From Plasmopara viticola (taxonomy: Eukaryota > Oomycota > Peronosporomycetes > Peronosporales > Peronosporaceae), in the NCBI GenBank assembly GCA_001695595.3, contig MBPM02000291.1, positions 1-33,966 of the forward strand: DNA of 33,966 nt, written 5' to 3'. Within the stretch, counting starts at the first letter, position 1, and every line of letters starts with the position of its first letter. The position numbers were made by a program, and so were the translations under genes. Positions 32,201 to 33,966 of the stretch are shown piece after piece. The notes beneath the pieces are model-generated. The model was not told where the DNA came from and did no database searches. It saw only the letters and a program-made list of their open reading frames with translations.

Positions 32201-33966
32201 CTTGACATTGGTACTTAGCTTGTAGAAATTTCGCAGCTTTACTAATTTGGAAAGAACGAACTAAGCAGAGAAAGTCGTACATAACAATCGTACTTCTTTT
32301 CTTGCAGAACTAGCGTGATTGATAGTGAAATTTTCTTAAGAAACGAACTTAGCAGAAAATGTAGTTCTTATTCGTACTTAGCTAAGCTTTTGTGGATTAA
32401 GCGTGATTGGAAAAACAATTTTTAAAATTGTTATTAGCAGAATGAAAATCGTATTCAACGATTGCACCTAGCTCAAATATTGTTAATATAGCTTGATTGG
32501 AAACGGAAATATATTCGAAAGCGAACTTAGCAGTAATGACAATCGTACTTAGCTTAGACTTCAGTAATTATAGCGTAATTAAATGTAAAAACAGGTAAAT
32601 AATAGACTTATCAGATAATGTCGTACTTAACATTCGTACTTAGCTTGAAGATAATGCGCAGGTGTAATTATTGAAAATGAACAAACTTAGAAGGAAATGT
32701 CGTACTTAACAATCGGACTTCTTTTCTTGCAGAACTAGCGGGGTTAGCAGTGTAATCTTCCTAAGAAACGGACTTAGCAGAAAGTGTTGTTTTTATTCGT
32801 ACTTAGCTTAGCATTTAGAGTATAGCGTAATTGGAAAATTTGGAAAACGCCGGACATAGCAGAAAATACCGTTTTCAGTATCTATACATAGCTTAGATTT
32901 TGTGTATGCCGCGTGATTATATAAAGGCATTCTTGAAATTGTTATTAGCAGAATGAAAATCGTATTTAAAAATTGCACCTAGCTCAAATATTGTTAATAT
33001 AGCTTGATTGGAAACGAAAATATATTGGAAAGCGGACTTAGCAGAAGCGACGATCGTACTTAACTTAAGATTCAGTAATTATAGCGTAAGTAAATGCAAA
33101 AAAATTAAATGCTAGACTATTCAATAGATGTCGTACTTGACATTCGTACTTAGCTTGTAGAAATTTCGCAGCTGTACTTATTTAGAAAGAACGAACTAAG
33201 CAGAGAAAGTCGTACATAACAATCGTACTTCGTTTCTTCAGAACTAGCGTGATTGATAGTGAAATTTTCTTAAGAAACGACTTAGCAGAAAATGTAGTTC
33301 TTATTCGTACTTAGCTAAGCTTTTGTGGATTAAGCGTGATTGGAAAAACAATTTTTAAAATTGTTATTAGCAGAATGAAAATCGTATTGAACAATTGCAC
33401 CTAGCTCAAATATTGTTAATATAGCTTGATTGGAAACGGAAATATATTCGAAAGCGAACTTAGCAGTAATGACAATCGTACTTAGCTTAGACTTCAGTAA
33501 TTATAGCGTAATTAAATGTAAAAAACAGGTAAATAATAGACTTATCAATAATGTCGTACTTAACATTCGTACTTAGCTTGAAGATAATGCGCAGGTGTAA
33601 TTATTGAAAATGAACAACTTAGAAGGAAATGTCGTACTTAACAATCGGACTTTTTCTTGCAGAACTAGCGGGGTTAGCAGTGAAATCTTCCTAAGAAACG
33701 GACTTAGCGAAAGTGTTGTTTTATTCGTACTTAGCTTAGCATTTAGAGTATAGCGTAATTGGAAATTTGGAAGCCGGCATAGCAGAAAATACCGTTTTCA
33801 GTATCTATACATAGCTTAGATTTTGTGTATGCCGCGTGATTATATAAAGGCATTCTTGAAATTGTTATTAGCAGAATGAAAATCGTATTTAAAAATTGCA
33901 CCTAGCTCAAATATTGTTAATATAGCTTGATTGGAAACGAAAATATATTGGAAAGCGACTTAGCAG

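Larger units (their letters stand above)
17991..33966. repeat. SatD: ~936-bp higher-order repeat array of 85-bp submonomers
   Basis: Full periods start (AGAATGAAAATCG marker) at 17991, 18931, 19869, 20806, 21740, 22677, 23604, 25028, 25951, 26886, 27818, 29230, 30166, 31086, 32019 and 32950, with a partial one at 33873. Lengths are 906-940 bp. Each has a first part of about 426 bp (CGAAAATATATTGG variant) and a second of about 511 bp (CGGAAATATATTCG variant). In the period at 21740, the AGCGTGATTGG-like box recurs near 21791, 21873, 21957, 22039, 22127, 22217, 22299, 22386, 22464, 22552 and 22637, so every 78-91 bp: eleven submonomers, five plus six. TCGTACTTA is the most frequent core. Copies are nearly identical. 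ORFs inside occur in only one or two copies and are not called. The array continues past the window end. Confidence 0.96.

Noticed and set aside
17991..33966. Regular repeats considered as a CRISPR-like array
   Set aside because: The intervening sequence is itself repeated rather than unique spacers, no cas genes are present, and the context is eukaryotic.
1..33966. Telomeric repeats
   Set aside because: No run of TTTAGGG, TTAGGG or a similar short G-rich unit was seen on either strand.

Overview
The window looks like satellite-rich heterochromatin from an oomycete, probably a Phytophthora or downy-mildew relative. It holds one convincing gene, the gag-pol polyprotein of an intact Ty1/copia retrotransposon. 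Two things point to an oomycete. The LTR carries an initiator element followed by a CAWTTTNYY flanking element, the known oomycete core promoter layout. The polyprotein also reads like the copia polyproteins I recall from Phytophthora, although no search was run. No rRNA, tRNA, CRISPR array or host gene was found.

Layout from left to right. SatA (1 to about 4,480) is a tandem array of about 276-bp monomers in a 5- or 6-monomer higher-order pattern. It decays to about 6,400. A non-satellite AT-rich spacer (about 6,400-7,962) follows. The copia element (7,968-12,603) has two 278-bp LTRs that read as identical, a 5-bp target duplication (AACAA), a primer-binding site matching the anticodon arm of initiator tRNA-Met, and one 1,376-codon ORF. 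A second spacer of mixed composition runs to about 13,480. SatB (about 13,860-15,700) is an array of about 236-bp monomers that decays rightward. SatC (about 15,700-17,400) is an irregular array of about 18-bp units built on TTNGTACTTRAG. SatD (about 17,400 to the window end) is an array with a repeat period of about 936 bp. Each SatD period splits into eleven submonomers of about 85 bp. I count 16 full periods and 2 shortened ones.

The satellites appear related. SatA carries the same 18-bp core as SatC, but in reverse-complement orientation, and SatD keeps a TCGTACTTA core. So two related array families face each other across a central region of about 10 kb that holds degraded sequence and a young copia insertion. 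Homogeneous higher-order repeats in the array interiors, decayed monomers at the edges, opposed orientation and a recent copia insertion together make a centromere or pericentromere edge a reasonable hypothesis. The sequence alone cannot prove it.

About 23.4-25.4 kb and 27.6-28.8 kb are unusually rich in 1-3 base deletions relative to neighbouring SatD copies. This may be long-read consensus error, so small-scale differences there should not be over-read.
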